Shown here piece after piece: positions 34,409 through 44,997 of a stretch of 64,000 nt of DNA (position 1 is the first letter of the stretch; every line of letters starts with the position of its first letter). This stretch comes from Takakia lepidozioides. Lineage: Eukaryota; Streptophyta; Takakiopsida; Takakiales; Takakiaceae. The notes under the pieces are model-generated. The model made no database searches and was not told the origin of the DNA. It saw nothing but the letters and a program-made list of their open reading frames with translations. The translations under genes were made by a program, and so were the position numbers. The stretch spans positions 24,738,001-24,802,000 of the forward strand of contig CM060733.1 in the NCBI GenBank assembly GCA_030704615.1. The letters are read 5' to 3'.

Positions 34409-35340
34409 GTGTCATTCTTGTTGCCATTTTGTGACAGAAAGTATGCAACAGAGAAGGCACAGTTCACTGCAGTCAGAGAGGCATGTGCTCGTGAGTGGCG
34501 TGCCGATTGTCGACGTCACCGCCGCCTTCTGGTGCCATACCCTCCCCATTTGTTGGAGTTTCCACCCCTACCGGTATGGATACGCCGTGCAGTCCAGGCC
34601 CATGTCTCTGAGCATGGTGTTGAGGATACGGATGTAATTCATTTGTCTACTCCCCCCTCATTGAGATCAGCTTCATTTCGTGGCATGAAGCGTATGGAAA
34701 TCATTATCGAGTGGATGACACGGAGAGTCGTCTTCTTGTCTCTTTTGATTCAGGAGTTGCATCCGTCTTCCAACAATAGAGCAGAATTTAATAGTGTGCG
34801 TGATAGAAATCCAGTCATGTCACCATTAGAGTACGTTGGGGTCATCAAAGAGATCTTCAAATTGGATTATGGATGAGTGCACCCCATTGTATTTCGTTGT
34901 GCCTGGGTGAGGGCCAACCTCGTTGGACAAAATGCTACAATGAAGCAGGATTTGTATGGTTTTCTACTTGCAAATTTTGGAGGATGTTACCCGCCAATGA
35001 TCAGCCGTTCATCTTTCCATCTCAAGTTGAACAGGTGTTCTTTTCGGATGAGTCCCCAAGTTCGGAGTGGAAGGTAGTCCTTCGGAAGGATCCAAGAGTA
35101 AAAAGGATTGTGGCGGACATAGATCAATGTGACATTGGAGAAAATGCAGATTTCGATGGCCTTCAGGCACCGTCCACCTTATCAGATCAGCCAATACCTA
35201 GGTCATTAGATGGTGCCACGGCTCTAAATAAAGAAGACCTGGCTATGTTGGCTACCATTAAAGGGGCGTTTGTGCAACCAACCGCTATTCTTGAGCAAAG
35301 TGATTCAGAGGGTGACGAATATGTTTCACATTCAAAATAA
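34409..35340 (+). pseudogene. DUF4216-type transposon ORF with a nonsense and a frameshift mutation
   Basis: The probable exon begins after TTGTGACAG at 34438 and reads KYATEKAQFTAVREACAREW. A stretch typical of DUF4216 proteins in plant CACTA-type elements follows: RDRNPVMSPLEYVGVIKEIF and LDYG, then after an in-frame TGA at 34874 HPIVFRCAWVRAN and DLYGFLLANFGG. Reading must then shift by one frame near 34990 to continue NDQPFIFPSQVEQVFFSDES, EWKVVLRKDPR and an acidic tail ending at 35340. Both lesions suggest loss of function. DUF4216 is usually found C-terminal to the TNP2 transposase domain, which I did not find here. Confidence 0.7.
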
Positions 35341-35429
35341 AGTTTATTGTTGGAACCATTTGTTCAATAGCATCATGCCACAATGGTCTGGCCACTTGTC
35401 TGTTTTTCAAAGTCTGTCACAGTTGCACA

Positions 35430-36000
35430 AACCACTTAAATTTTTTCATGTATCACCCAAAAAGTGGTACCAATCACTTGTCTGTAGGCAACCACTCATG
35501 AGCAACCACTAGAATAGTAGTTCCAATTACTGTAGTATCTTTCACCACCCACTCTCCACCACTATCAAAGTGGTACAAATCAATGAGGTGTCTTTAACCA
35601 CTCAAGATCAACGTGCAGCACTCTCCCCGTCCACGTGGAATATTATATTTATAAATAATACATATTTCCAAATATTAAATCACAAATAAAATTTGAATTA
35701 TTACACGTGGAGTAGCAAGTGGTTTCAACCACTTCCCATCACTGAGGTGTCTATAACCACTCACAATGTACCACTGCACTCGTCCACGTGGAATATTTTA
35801 TTAATTAATTAAAATGTATTATCAAATAAAAAATAAAAACAATTTATTACACGTGGACTACTGAGTGGTTGAAACCACTTCCAACCACTGTCTGTGATGC
35901 CACCATGGCATATCATTGGGATTAACCACTGGCAAGTGGTTACTAGTGGTTTATAGAGTGGAAAAAGACAGTAGTGGTTAAAGGGCCAGTGGTTATTCCA
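35430..36000. repeat. Cluster of ACCACT/AGTGGT motifs (foldback-like element)
   Basis: About 18 copies of ACCACT or its complement AGTGGT occur in about 570 bp, many paired as short hairpins such as AGTGGTTTCAACCACTT (35718) and GAGTGGTTGAAACCACTT (35863). AT-rich spacers with ACACGTGGA and CCACGTGGAATATT recur. Left-side copies are mostly ACCACT and right-side copies mostly AGTGGT, giving the region an overall inverted arrangement. It lies between the DUF4216-type frame and the last exon candidate. Confidence 0.65.
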
Positions 36001-36149
36001 CGTTTTTCTTCTAGTGTCATGTGAGTAAGTGCATGTTCTTTTGTGGCAACTCATAGACCCCATGACGGATCCTTTTGGTGCTCCTTTTTGTGGCTGCAGT
36101 TGGCTTCCAGAATATTTACGAACTTTACTCATTACTGTGTGGTTGCAGG

Positions 36150-36398
36150 AGTCCTATGACGCCACGGTTTCTGCCCTTCTTTGCCAACCTGGATTTTTTT
36201 CCAAGTCCTCCAGCACAATTTCATTTGCCATCTTATGCGGAGGCTGCGGCTAAGGAGTATAGTCTGTTGGCATCTCCTCCTTCTCTGCTACACGAAAGAC
36301 ATGGTTTTCAGCAGAGCATGGCTAGCGTCTTTGTGGACAGTTTTGCCTTCGTCTTGAACAGTGCGTCCTGTAGCAGTGGATCTTCTTTGTCCGAATGA
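36150..36398 (+). CDS. Possible last exon of the plus-strand element gene
   Basis: After a GTGGTTGCAG acceptor at 36149, one frame reads SPMTPRFLPFFANLDFFPSP, then PSYAEAAAKEYSLLASPPSL and onward to a stop at 36398. The composition looks protein-like, but there is no recognised domain. Its link to the DUF4216-type exon upstream is inferred from position and strand only. Confidence 0.35.
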   Translation, partial: SPMTPRFLPFFANLDFFPSPPAQFHLPSYAEAAAKEYSLLASPPSLLHERHGFQQSMASVFVDSFAFVLNSASCSSGSSLSE

Positions 36399-36826
36399 AT
36401 CGATTCTTGTGAAGGGTTTGTTTAAAAACTAAGAATTCACCTGTTTGCCTTCTTTATGATTGAATGTGATCCTCTCTATCAACCTTGTATAACTGGGAAA
36501 ATGACATGTGGTCCTTCTCAATCAACAAAGCAATGTGGACTCAAAGTTTGCAATGTACACTGCACCCGGCATAATTGATTTTCAAGCAAGACAATCATGA
36601 TTTCATGCATCTCCGAGCTTTTGGGAGCTACCACTACAAACAACTATCTAATCTTTCATTTACGTCATTCATCCACCTCTCATTCGTTATACAAACATTC
36701 ATCCGACATTCATCCCTCATTCATCCAAGGAACATCCATATCCGACCTTCTGATACTGGCCACTGCGCAGTAATAGGTCTTCTAAGTCGACTGGATGTCC
36801 GCGGTTATAGGTAGGCAGGTCCTCAA

Positions 36827-36892
36827 GCGTGAGCAGATTTCTGCTCACGCAATTTTTTGCTCACGGGATCTGCTCACACAATAGCATCCCCC
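36827..36892 (-). repeat. Right terminal inverted repeat of the 11.3-kb transposon
   Basis: Read inward on the minus strand, the end has GTGTGAGCAG, GTGAGCAAAA and GCGTGAGCAGA, the same order as the left end at 25580-25658. A local hairpin (GCGTGAGCAGA / TCTGCTCACGC) lies at 36827-36850. Confidence 0.8.
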
Positions 36893-37145
36893 CAGACATA
36901 CCGACATCCTTGTTTCATCAGCTAGAACAATTACTAACCAGAACTCATAAAATGAAGGCCACCATCCATTACCCAGCTGCCCTCTCCCACACCCACGCAC
37001 CCGCCACATTGACTCGGATTAAAACAAACAAAACTTGGAACATTGTGATACCACGTCCCCCCCAGGTCGTGCCAACAACACCAGCTCTCCCCCCAATTCC
37101 CGCAATATATCAACAGAACACCACCCCCAAATACCCACCGACCAA

Positions 37146-38110
37146 TTTGTCTTCTGTTTCATGTTTTGTGTTGGTCTGTTCTCAATTCAATTCGTTTGGC
37201 TCCTGCTTCATTCTATGTTGCACTGCACTCTCTTCAGTGCACTTTCATCTCTGCTTCAGTGCTTCAGTGTACATTTGGTTTCTGTATCATTGTCTGCTTC
37301 GTTGTTTGCTTCATTCCTGCCTTCATTCTTTGTCAATTCATTTCACTCTTGCTCCATTCTATGCTTTAGTGCACTCCTGCTTCATTGCTTCATTGTTATT
37401 TTCCAATTCACCGATGGTTTGTAAGGTGGTTTTGTGTGGTGTTTTTGTGTGCAATAGGGTTTTTTTGTGCTTGTTTTGATAGATTAGGGTAATGGTTTAG
37501 GGTGGCGGGAGATTACCGTGCTGGTTGTATTGCTTGTTTTGTTCAATTTGGTGGTGTTTTGAGGACAGTGGTTTCGAAATAGTCCGGATTATTATTTCTC
37601 AACCGTTTTCTTGATCCCCAATATTCAACATTAGTTTGTTAAGATTGTCAATATATTGTTGATGCATTTCTCGTCCGCCCCGCCATATCCAATTTTGTCC
37701 AATTTGGCAATTCTGAAAAACCACGATAGCCTAGTCTACTTGTATTCTACACTAGACAGGGTAATAGTAGGCTTCTTGTAGGCCATAGTAGACTATTCGT
37801 AGACCCATGTCATGCACATGAGGAACAAAAAACTGGAACCTCCACTACCCAGTGGAGGTTCGCGTGAAGTCTGTTTGGGGAAGCTGAAAATATTTTTTTA
37901 AAGTAAGGACGAAATCAGATAATTCCGGGAAAAATGAAAATCACTGTTAGAGGTTGTGGGAATGAGTGATGGAATGATATGTGTAACATTGTAAGTGTAA
38001 CACATACTTTCCAACGAGACTGGAATACGATAATTGGGAACCTCCACTAGCCAGTGGAGGTTCGATATTTCTTTGGGTCAGCCAGTTACACACTCTGATT
38101 ATTTTTTCCG
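37146..38110. other. Non-coding stretch inside the LINE, with two 26-bp palindromes
   Basis: The composition switches to TC-rich with imperfect repeats of CTTCATTCTATG / TGCTTCATTG at 37190-37400. Two perfect or near-perfect palindromes with arms GAACCTCCACT and AGTGGAGGTTC lie at 37836-37861 and 38038-38063. The open frame crossing this stretch (to 37479) is hydrophobic, Cys/Ser/Phe-rich and looks spurious. An unidentified insertion is the simplest reading. Confidence 0.4.
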
Positions 38111-38115
38111 TCAGT

Positions 38116-38541
38116 ATGAGAAAGAGGAGCGCGGGTGGGGAACCGGTGTCACATTACACTGACGGATCCCTCACCAAACCTAATGCAGGGTATGGAATTT
38201 ATCACGCCACCACCGGTCAAGGCATTGCCCGCAGGCTCCCTGGCCCTGCCACCATCCTTAGGGCTGAACTCATGGCCATTTATGATGCTCTATCTCTACT
38301 TGACACCTTCTCTCCCCCATACTACATCTTCACCGACAGCCTTACCTCACTATTCCTCATTCAAAACCACATCTCTCGCCTCTCTGCCCATCATCATCAC
38401 CCCGACCGCAACCTCATTACCGCTATTGTGCAGAGGTCCATTTCCTTAGGCCATCCAGTCCATATACTCAAAGTCTGTTCGCACACTGGCATTCATGGCA
38501 ATGAAGAAGCAAACCTACTCGCCCAACTTGGCGCCTCCTAA
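38116..38541 (+). CDS. RNase H domain of the chromodomain LINE
   Basis: The 141-codon frame has the RNase H order of acidic residues: HYTDGSLTKPNAGYGIYH, AELMAIYDALSLL, YYIFTDSLTSLFLI and SHTGIHGNEEANLLAQLG. The active-site set D-E-D-(E) is present. It ends with a stop at 38539-38541, before the zinc-binding segment, which would need a frame or stop change to be joined. Confidence 0.88.
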   Translation: MRKRSAGGEPVSHYTDGSLTKPNAGYGIYHATTGQGIARRLPGPATILRAELMAIYDALSLLDTFSPPYYIFTDSLTSLFLIQNHISRLSAHHHHPDRNLITAIVQRSISLGHPVHILKVCSHTGIHGNEEANLLAQLGAS

Positions 38542-38640
38542 CCCACAGTTGAACCCACGAACGACCCTATCCACATCGCCTACACCCACCCCTTCTGGTT
38601 CATACACCCCGTTCTGGACCCCCCTGCACATAGACCAGTT

Positions 38641-39021
38641 CGAAACCTTCTGACCACTCTAACCAGAGAAGCAAATAAACAAGCTGCAGCCTCCATCAGC
38701 CATACCAAAGTACACATCCAGAAGTGGACTCAATCCAATGTCCTGCACCATAAACTCTCAAATCATTTCTGGATAACCAAAGCTACCACCGACGCACAAA
38801 TCCGACAAACACTCAAATTCCGGTATGCCCAATACATGGGCCACCAGCGCAAACACATCTTTTGGCCACATCTGTTCCCATCCCCATACTGCCCGTTATG
38901 TGCAACCACCCACCAAGCTTGTGACACTTCATGGCCACATCTCCTCAGCCAATGTACGCACCCAATCATACATGGCCTCCATATCACGCGACATAACCAG
39001 GCAGTCAGGCACCTCCACTAA
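38641..39021 (+). CDS. Zinc-binding C-terminus of the chromodomain LINE
   Basis: The frame with SNHFWITKATTDAQIRQTLK-like text upstream leads to YCPLCATTHQACDTSWPHLL, SQCTHPIIHGLHITRHNQAV and RHLH. This is the CPxC-(x)-DT-x-HLL-x-C-x-HP ... I-x-RHN-x-AV pattern that closes many LINE proteins. The spacing matches a CCHC-type zinc-binding tail. The domain is intact but lies out of frame with RNase H. Confidence 0.75.
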   Translation, partial: RNLLTTLTREANKQAAASISHTKVHIQKWTQSNVLHHKLSNHFWITKATTDAQIRQTLKFRYAQYMGHQRKHIFWPHLFPSPYCPLCATTHQACDTSWPHLLSQCTHPIIHGLHITRHNQAVRHLH

Positions 39022-39170
39022 AACGTGTTGAGACCCGATGGTTCTCGCTCATGAATGCAGGCACCTACCAAGGACGGCCACCCGACCACATTGTACCCCC
39101 ATGGCTACTGCCATGCATATGTACCCGAAAGACAAACCAGGACAAGAAAAATGTGGTTGTCAAATTGAGC

Positions 39171-40620
39171 TAGTTACAAACATCCATTGATCCGTAACTA
39201 ATTTTGATGGAAGTGATGGAAGTGCTCTGAGTCCACTGTCAAAACCTTCATGCACAACACAAAGCTAAATACAGCACATCAAGTTGGAAACCTCTACTTA
39301 AATCCAGTAAATCAGTGTACAACTACTACCAATTTGCAGAGCTACATGTCTTAGTTCCAACTAGTACTCCATTCAACAGAAGGAATATGCTCCAGGGCCA
39401 CCCATAAATGAAAGCCCTGAATTGTTACACTACTCTGTCCTTATTCAACAACTTCACAACTTCATTTGAGAAGAACAAATGACTCCTTTGATCTATAGAA
39501 ATCTCGAACCCCTGCACCTCTTATGTCTTCAATAGATTCAACCATATTAAAATATCTAGTTTAAAACAAAACTAACATCCCTGGAAACTAAGGTGAGCCA
39601 ACTTGCGCCCAACCACCTCAAAACATTCCAGAGAAGTCCAAAGCACATTATAACGATTTAGTGGAGGACAAAGAAAGACCCCAACATTTTTTCAAGGGGG
39701 GAAATTTCCAATTTTCTTATTGAAATCTCGGTTTTTTCCAGTTCTATCATGAGAGAAAATTCATTACTGGATAACCAACCTTCCCCACAGTTGTTTTGCT
39801 TGTAGCTCCTTTGTAGTGCCATTTGGGGAGGTTGGTGAAGATGAGAAGGGCAGCACAAAAATTCTCTTGCAATTTTACTACAGTCTAAATCGATGGAATG
39901 TAGAATTTTGGCAATGGTGAGCAGGTGGGTATGATGTGAGGAGATTTCAGGTTTGTTTTACATGAAAACCGACAGGTTTTGAGGGTTCACATCTCCTCTG
40001 CCTGAAATTCTCCTCTAAACCACAAGCAATACAGAAGGTGGTTGCAGAGGGACCCCACTAGATCAGTGGCCTTGTGGAAAAGGTTCGCCATCCCAATACT
40101 GTTCACTACTGTAGTGAACAACCCATGTCGGTTCAATTTGCCAAATTCTTGAAAAGGTGGGTCCTACTGAGATCTACCTCTGGCGTTCAGTCATAATTGA
40201 CTTACAACATTGGTAACAATGGTACACGTCGCAGGTGGTTGGGTCCAGCAACTACTAGGTGAAAGCCTGACTCTAATAAGACATAAGAGCATCACTATCC
40301 CCACAACTCACCATCCATTTCATTGAATTCACATTTTGTCATGATCGTTATCCAAACAACTCGATCTTAGAAAAACGTTAAAAATATGCCCCGCTTATCT
40401 TTGCAATCCGACGGCGTCGCTGGAAACATGCCCGTTAACTGTCATCACAGCCGGTACTCGATACAACGTACATACATGATAACTTCAAAATTCCCATTCT
40501 TCCCACCTACAAGTGTTTCAAAGAAATTTATCTCACAGCACTCCGTTCACTCACCGCTATTATCACCAACAAACGCCAATTGAAATCCGGCACTTCAAAT
40601 GCACCCTAGGTCCCCCATGA
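39171..40620. other. No gene recognised
   Basis: Only short frames occur. I saw no repeat pairing, tRNA-like sequence or recognised domain. The stretch is probably intergenic or old decayed element sequence. Confidence 0.45.
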
Positions 40621-42720
40621 TACCCCTGGGTCCCCAGGGGTACCCTCGCCTCCTTTATTCTCAAACGGTCACCTGGTGTCCCACTTGATAGGGCCCAACC
40701 CCGAAAGGGGGCAGTAGCCGCAAGGCGAAGTGGCTCTTAGTTACGTCGGAGTCTTCTCTCTCTCTCTCTTAGAAATGTGATAACGTGGAGGTCCTAGATT
40801 CAAGTATGAATTGCCTAATATATGTAGAACAATGAACATATCGCCATTGGACAGAATCGGAGTCAATGGTCAACAAGTTTTTGAAATTTAAATTTCAAAT
40901 TCAAATTTTCCCACCTAAATTTAAATGTACCCCCCCTAAACTGCGACGTCCGGGCGTCTGACGAGCCCTGAGCGCCCGCGGTCAGGGCGATGGCATACTA
41001 GCTAGGGGGGTCGTGGTAAGTTGCGCTGTAGGTTGGGCTCACTGAACCACCTACCCGGCTGCAGTTAGTGCAGGGGGTCCGTGGTCGTGAATGTCACAAT
41101 CTAATTCCTACCAGCAAAGATGAGTCACGTGCTCCGCTTCACAGGGCGAGTTTGCGTTTCCTAAGTCTGACGGGGTTCTACCATCTACCAAGTAACTGCC
41201 TTCCAAGTCTTTCATTTACTATCAGTTCCTACCACCTAAGCTTCCGAGCTGCCTATAGCCGGGATGTGTAGTAATCCCTTCACAAGGCACCTACCAGGGA
41301 GGAGAGGGATAATCTTCCTCTCCCACTGCCCCTCCTTCACCGAATACCTGAGTTCAAGTCACTCCTGGTGGAAGGGCTAATTCTCCCCTATTCTCATGCC
41401 CAACGGCTTTGTCTAGGCTGAGGGGGGGGGGGGGGGGCGCAACGTAAATATCATCAGTCAATATGTGCAAGGAAAACCCGATACGGTGAGTCCAAGTCCC
41501 GTACGCGAATAAATGCGAGAGGTGTAATAACCTCTTATTACTTTACAAGTCAATTCCTATGCATTAAAGCCAATTTAAGCAATTTCGCCATAAAGAAATG
41601 CTAGAAAATAAAGAAAATTAGAGAAATCCAGAAAAATACCTCCCCTATGGGAAATCACGTGGGGATTCCAAAAATGCATTTGGAACCTAGAATGGACCTA
41701 GGGAACCCTTTGAGAACCAGATTATAGCTTGGGAACCCCCGAGAACCATTCCCTGCCGTGGGGAACAACCGCAACTATCGGATGAACAAAACTCATGCGG
41801 ATTTCATCCCTGCCAATTCATCCGTCAGTCCGAAACGTGCATGCTCACATGCTAAAGCATTCATATGGTGGGACCAAGCCTAACTCCTCACACTTATATT
41901 AAATAAAGGGGCCTGGGGCACTTTTCTCCCTTTGGAAACGGTCATCCCCTACCTTAGGCCCTGACACCACTTGGCACTGTAGCCGGTATTCAAGGATAGA
42001 GTACTTCTGCTCATCCCTAGTCTCTCAACGTTTCAGTCTCTCTCTAATGACTTAGAAACTCTCTGAGCCACTTCTCTGGCATGTAAGGAAGCCCCCTTCC
42101 GGGCCTACGCTCTTTCCAAATCTTAGAATTTTTCCTCCCTGGGAGCCCTGTCTTCCAGGACTTCAACCCTTAAAGGGGTAAGAATTAAAGCAAATAGTAG
42201 AAGGTTAGAAGAACCCTCTTAAAAAGATATCACCCCTGCTGTATCCGCAGGGTAACCGCGCCCGCCCACGTGGCGGGGCGTGGCTCGGCATGGGCCGGTC
42301 CAAGCTGCAAACCGTCGGTCCCTGCCGCGATTAAAGCCGGCGTCCGCCGGTCCCTGGGCAAATGTATTATCTGGCGGTAAAGTCCCACCTTTCTGCACGC
42401 GCGAGCGTCCCTGTTCTCAGGGCCACGCGGCTATGTCCTTTCTGTTGGGGTACGACGGAAGTCAGCGCTGGGGTCCTCCGCAGCCCGTACGTCGTGGCGC
42501 CAGCCACGGCCGCCGTCCCCGCTCCCTTACTTTAGTGCCTAGCTATGGGGCGCAGCACCCGGAGTACCCCCGGGCTGCTCGCTATGGTGGGCAAGTCCTA
42601 TCAGTCAGAAAAAACACCCTCCCATTCCCAAAAAAACACTACCCTCCCCGAGGCCTTCATGGCCTTGCTTGGGGGGGGTCAAATTAGCTCATAGAGAGGC
42701 CTTAGAGTGGCCTAAAACAT
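40621..42720. repeat. GC-richer repeat-like region, unidentified
   Basis: The base composition is distinct from both flanks. CCCCGAAAGGGGGCAGTAGC at 40700 resembles the body of the SINE at 51453-51626 (shared GGCAGTAG...TTACG). A TATATTAAATAAAGG TATA-like motif lies at 41885. A 17-base G tract occurs near 41421-41438. A plus-strand frame at 42280-42687 is Arg/Pro-rich and has no domain. The stretch might be an LTR or solo LTR, but I could not find a matching second copy or primer-binding site. Confidence 0.35.
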
Positions 42721-44320
42721 ACCTTCAGCCTGCTGGTACCTCTTTCCAGAGCTGGTATATGGTGTCAATCAGTCACTAAGGACATAATAATATCACTCTG
42801 TTATCAAGGTAAGTAAAAGCTCAATGGTACTCCTTCCATTGGCATCATGGGGTATTCCCCTTGTCAAGCATGACTCAAAATCAACATAGATTCACAAGAC
42901 ATCCACGTCTTCAAAGGGTTTCAATTCAATCAATTTTCAATATTCAAGATCAAGCTTGCTAGCCAACAAGCTTCTCATACATAAAGGGAGAAGTGAGGAT
43001 GTGACAACCTTCCAGTGTGAGTGTGCTTGAGATGCTCTAATGACCCAAGGGTGGTACTCTAGGCAGCCCTTCTTGGTGCTCGTCTCTACGTCCACGCCGG
43101 CCTTCCTACTCATCTTCAAGTCATCCTCCTCTACATGAATTTGCACATAACCTCCTTCATGAATTCCCCAAGGCCTCAAGGCCAAAATGAACTAGGCTTC
43201 CTTGCCCTAGCTCTCAATCCATCTACCTAACTAGGGAGCTTCAAGCTCCATTCCCTAGGATCTAGCCCTCCTCAAGCCAAGAACTAGCAAGCACTACAAC
43301 AACAAGCACGAGGAAACTAAACAAATGAGCTAGATGAAGAGCAAGGAGGGCTTTGCCCTCCATTTATACTAGTTTTGAGTCCAATAAACTAAGGACAAAT
43401 ATTTCTTAAACTATTGTATCCTTGGAGGAACTATAATTTAATATTCAACATGGATGAAAAGTCTAGAGGCCAATGAAAGCTGTATTTTCATCCATCCATA
43501 TGGATGACCAGTTGGCGCGAGTTGTCATTTCATCCATCCAGCTCTTCCAGGCGAATTTTAGGATTTTTCATCCATCCATGAAGTAAAACCCCAATTAATC
43601 GGCTACCGTGAGTGTCGTCGACTCAATAATTTGGCGCTGCTGCTAATCTGCTCCATAAATCACCAAACTTGGTGACAAACTACAATTATATACCCCGTAT
43701 CAGCTTGTAAATTCTCAGGTCCATCGGTGGTAAAAAGTTGCTCGTTTCGCCATTCGTTGTAGTTTCGCTACATAAAGATTTTGTTTGTTTGTTGGAAATC
43801 AAATCCCTGGTGGTGGCTCTGGGGTCTTTGACCCTGCCACTGAGTCATAGGTTGTCCGGAGTCCCCTCCTGTTGTCCCGCACCGCTAACAAGCCCACGCT
43901 TCTCCGATTGAAGTCGTCCTGACCTGTTGTCGCTTCGATGCAGCCATTCGCTTTGTTGCGATATTTCATCGTTGTACAGTTTGTTTCTTCCAATTGCCAA
44001 GCTGTGTTCCTACTAGACTTGAAAGGCGGGAGAACAAAGAGATCGCAATTTGGGACTGGAACAGTCGTCTGTATTGTTTGAACAAGATTACCTTGCCATT
44101 ACTGGTACCGAATTGGCAGCCTAATCTGCTGTCGATGTAGTTTCCTACGGTCAACTTGACGCCAGAGTTCCACTCCATTGTCGTCGGAGACACTGTCTAA
44201 TTTCATACGTGCTTTACCAACGATTTTCAGACAACTAACAAACTGACATGTTTTGGCAGTACAATGCCGAAACTGATTGTCTTATGATAAAAAACGTTCT
44301 GAAAAGAAAAGTATACCAAT
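42721..44320. other. No gene recognised
   Basis: No frame over 103 codons, no recognised domain and no repeat partner in the window. ATCCATCCAT-type short repeats occur near 43480-43580. Confidence 0.45.
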
Positions 44321-44342
44321 ATATGCATCTACAGCGTCGCAC

Positions 44343-44550
44343 TTTGTGACACCCAGACGTCGCTAATTCGACATTGCAAAGTATGAATTTTTTAAGTTTT
44401 ATTTTTTTATTTTTTATGTTTTTTGGTTTGCGACTCCCAGGCGTTGCAAGTCGCAGTGACGTGGCGTTACAAACCCCATCCGTCGCAAAATTGCGATGTT
44501 TTTCCAACGACGCCCTTGCGACGGTCCTGCGACGCCCGGGCGTCACAAAA
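44343..44550. repeat. GTCGC-rich foldback element
   Basis: TTTGTGACACCCAGACGTCG at the left pairs with the complement of GCGACGCCCGGGCGTCACAA at the right (44529-44550), giving an inverted repeat of about 21 bp around a 165-bp loop. Further CGTCGC, GCGAC and GTGACG motifs fill the loop and continue to 44610. A poly-C tract lies near 44617-44631. No coding frame belongs to it. It looks like a small MITE-like element. Confidence 0.6.
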
Positions 44551-44997
44551 ATTGCTCCTTCCCCCTGCCCGAAAAGGGCTGTTTAGTGACGTCGCGACGT
44601 GGCTGCGGTGTCAAACCCCCCCCCCCCCCCTTTCCTGTAATGGAAGTAGCGCATCATGTAGCTGATCATCCATGACTACACTGCACATAAGAGGTAGACA
44701 ATGGGTTTTAGAGAAGGTGGTCTTGAGTGCCTGCACCTATGATCTCCAGCCAGGGATACCTTCACCTCATTTGTTACTATTCATGGACAGCCAAATCAGG
44801 CCTTGAGGCTCAAGCCAATAGTCACATCGGAGTGCAGCAGTTGAATCACAACCGACTCGGAGTCTAGGAAAGAGAAGAGCTGGAACTCAACAAGAAGCTT
44901 CCACCAAACTATCCAAATTCTCTATAAGCGAGAGATCTACCACACATACTAACACATGAATAAATCAACCAGGATCATCAAGAAGGCTGGACCAGCC

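Larger units (their letters stand above)
25569..36892. mobile_element. 11.3-kb DNA transposon nested in the chromodomain LINE
   Basis: The ends begin GGG and carry ordered inverted motifs. The left end has GTGTGAGCAG (25580-25589), GTGAGCAAAA (25611), GCGTAAGCAGATT (25629) and GCGTGAGCGGATT (25646). The right end, read on the opposite strand, gives GTGTGAGCAG, GTGAGCAAAA and GCGTGAGCAGA in the same order (36879 inward to 36827). A 12-bp direct repeat flanks it. Inside are a minus-strand MULE-like transposase relic, a plus-strand acidic ORF and DUF4216-type ORF, and several repeat arrays. The target-duplication length suggests the Mutator superfamily. It could also be a compound of nested elements. 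Confidence 0.75.
36893..39170 (+). mobile_element. Chromodomain-bearing LINE, right part
   Basis: Starting with the second copy of the target duplication, the LINE reading frame resumes (DIPTSLFHQLEQLLTRTHKM) to about 37145. A stretch without LINE-like coding follows (37146-38110), then RNase H and the zinc-binding tail. The middle stretch may be a further insertion or divergent linker. The 3' end is not marked by a clear poly(A); I place it near 39170, where C-rich composition stops. Confidence 0.7.

Noticed and set aside
36829-37479. 216-codon plus-strand frame with hydrophobic Cys/Phe/Ser-rich C-terminal half
   Set aside because: Only the middle part (36905-37145) continues the LINE frame. 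The first part is transposon terminus and the last part is TC-rich repeat read through, so it is not a single gene.
40680-41450. Possible tRNA gene or rRNA spacer in the GC-rich stretch
   Set aside because: No cloverleaf with both A and B boxes in proper spacing could be drawn, and no conserved rRNA core sequence was recognised.
41880-42770. Possible LTR with TATA box and primer-binding site near 42750
   Set aside because: GAGCTGGTATATGG does not match the usual tRNA-Met primer site, and no second LTR copy was found in the window.
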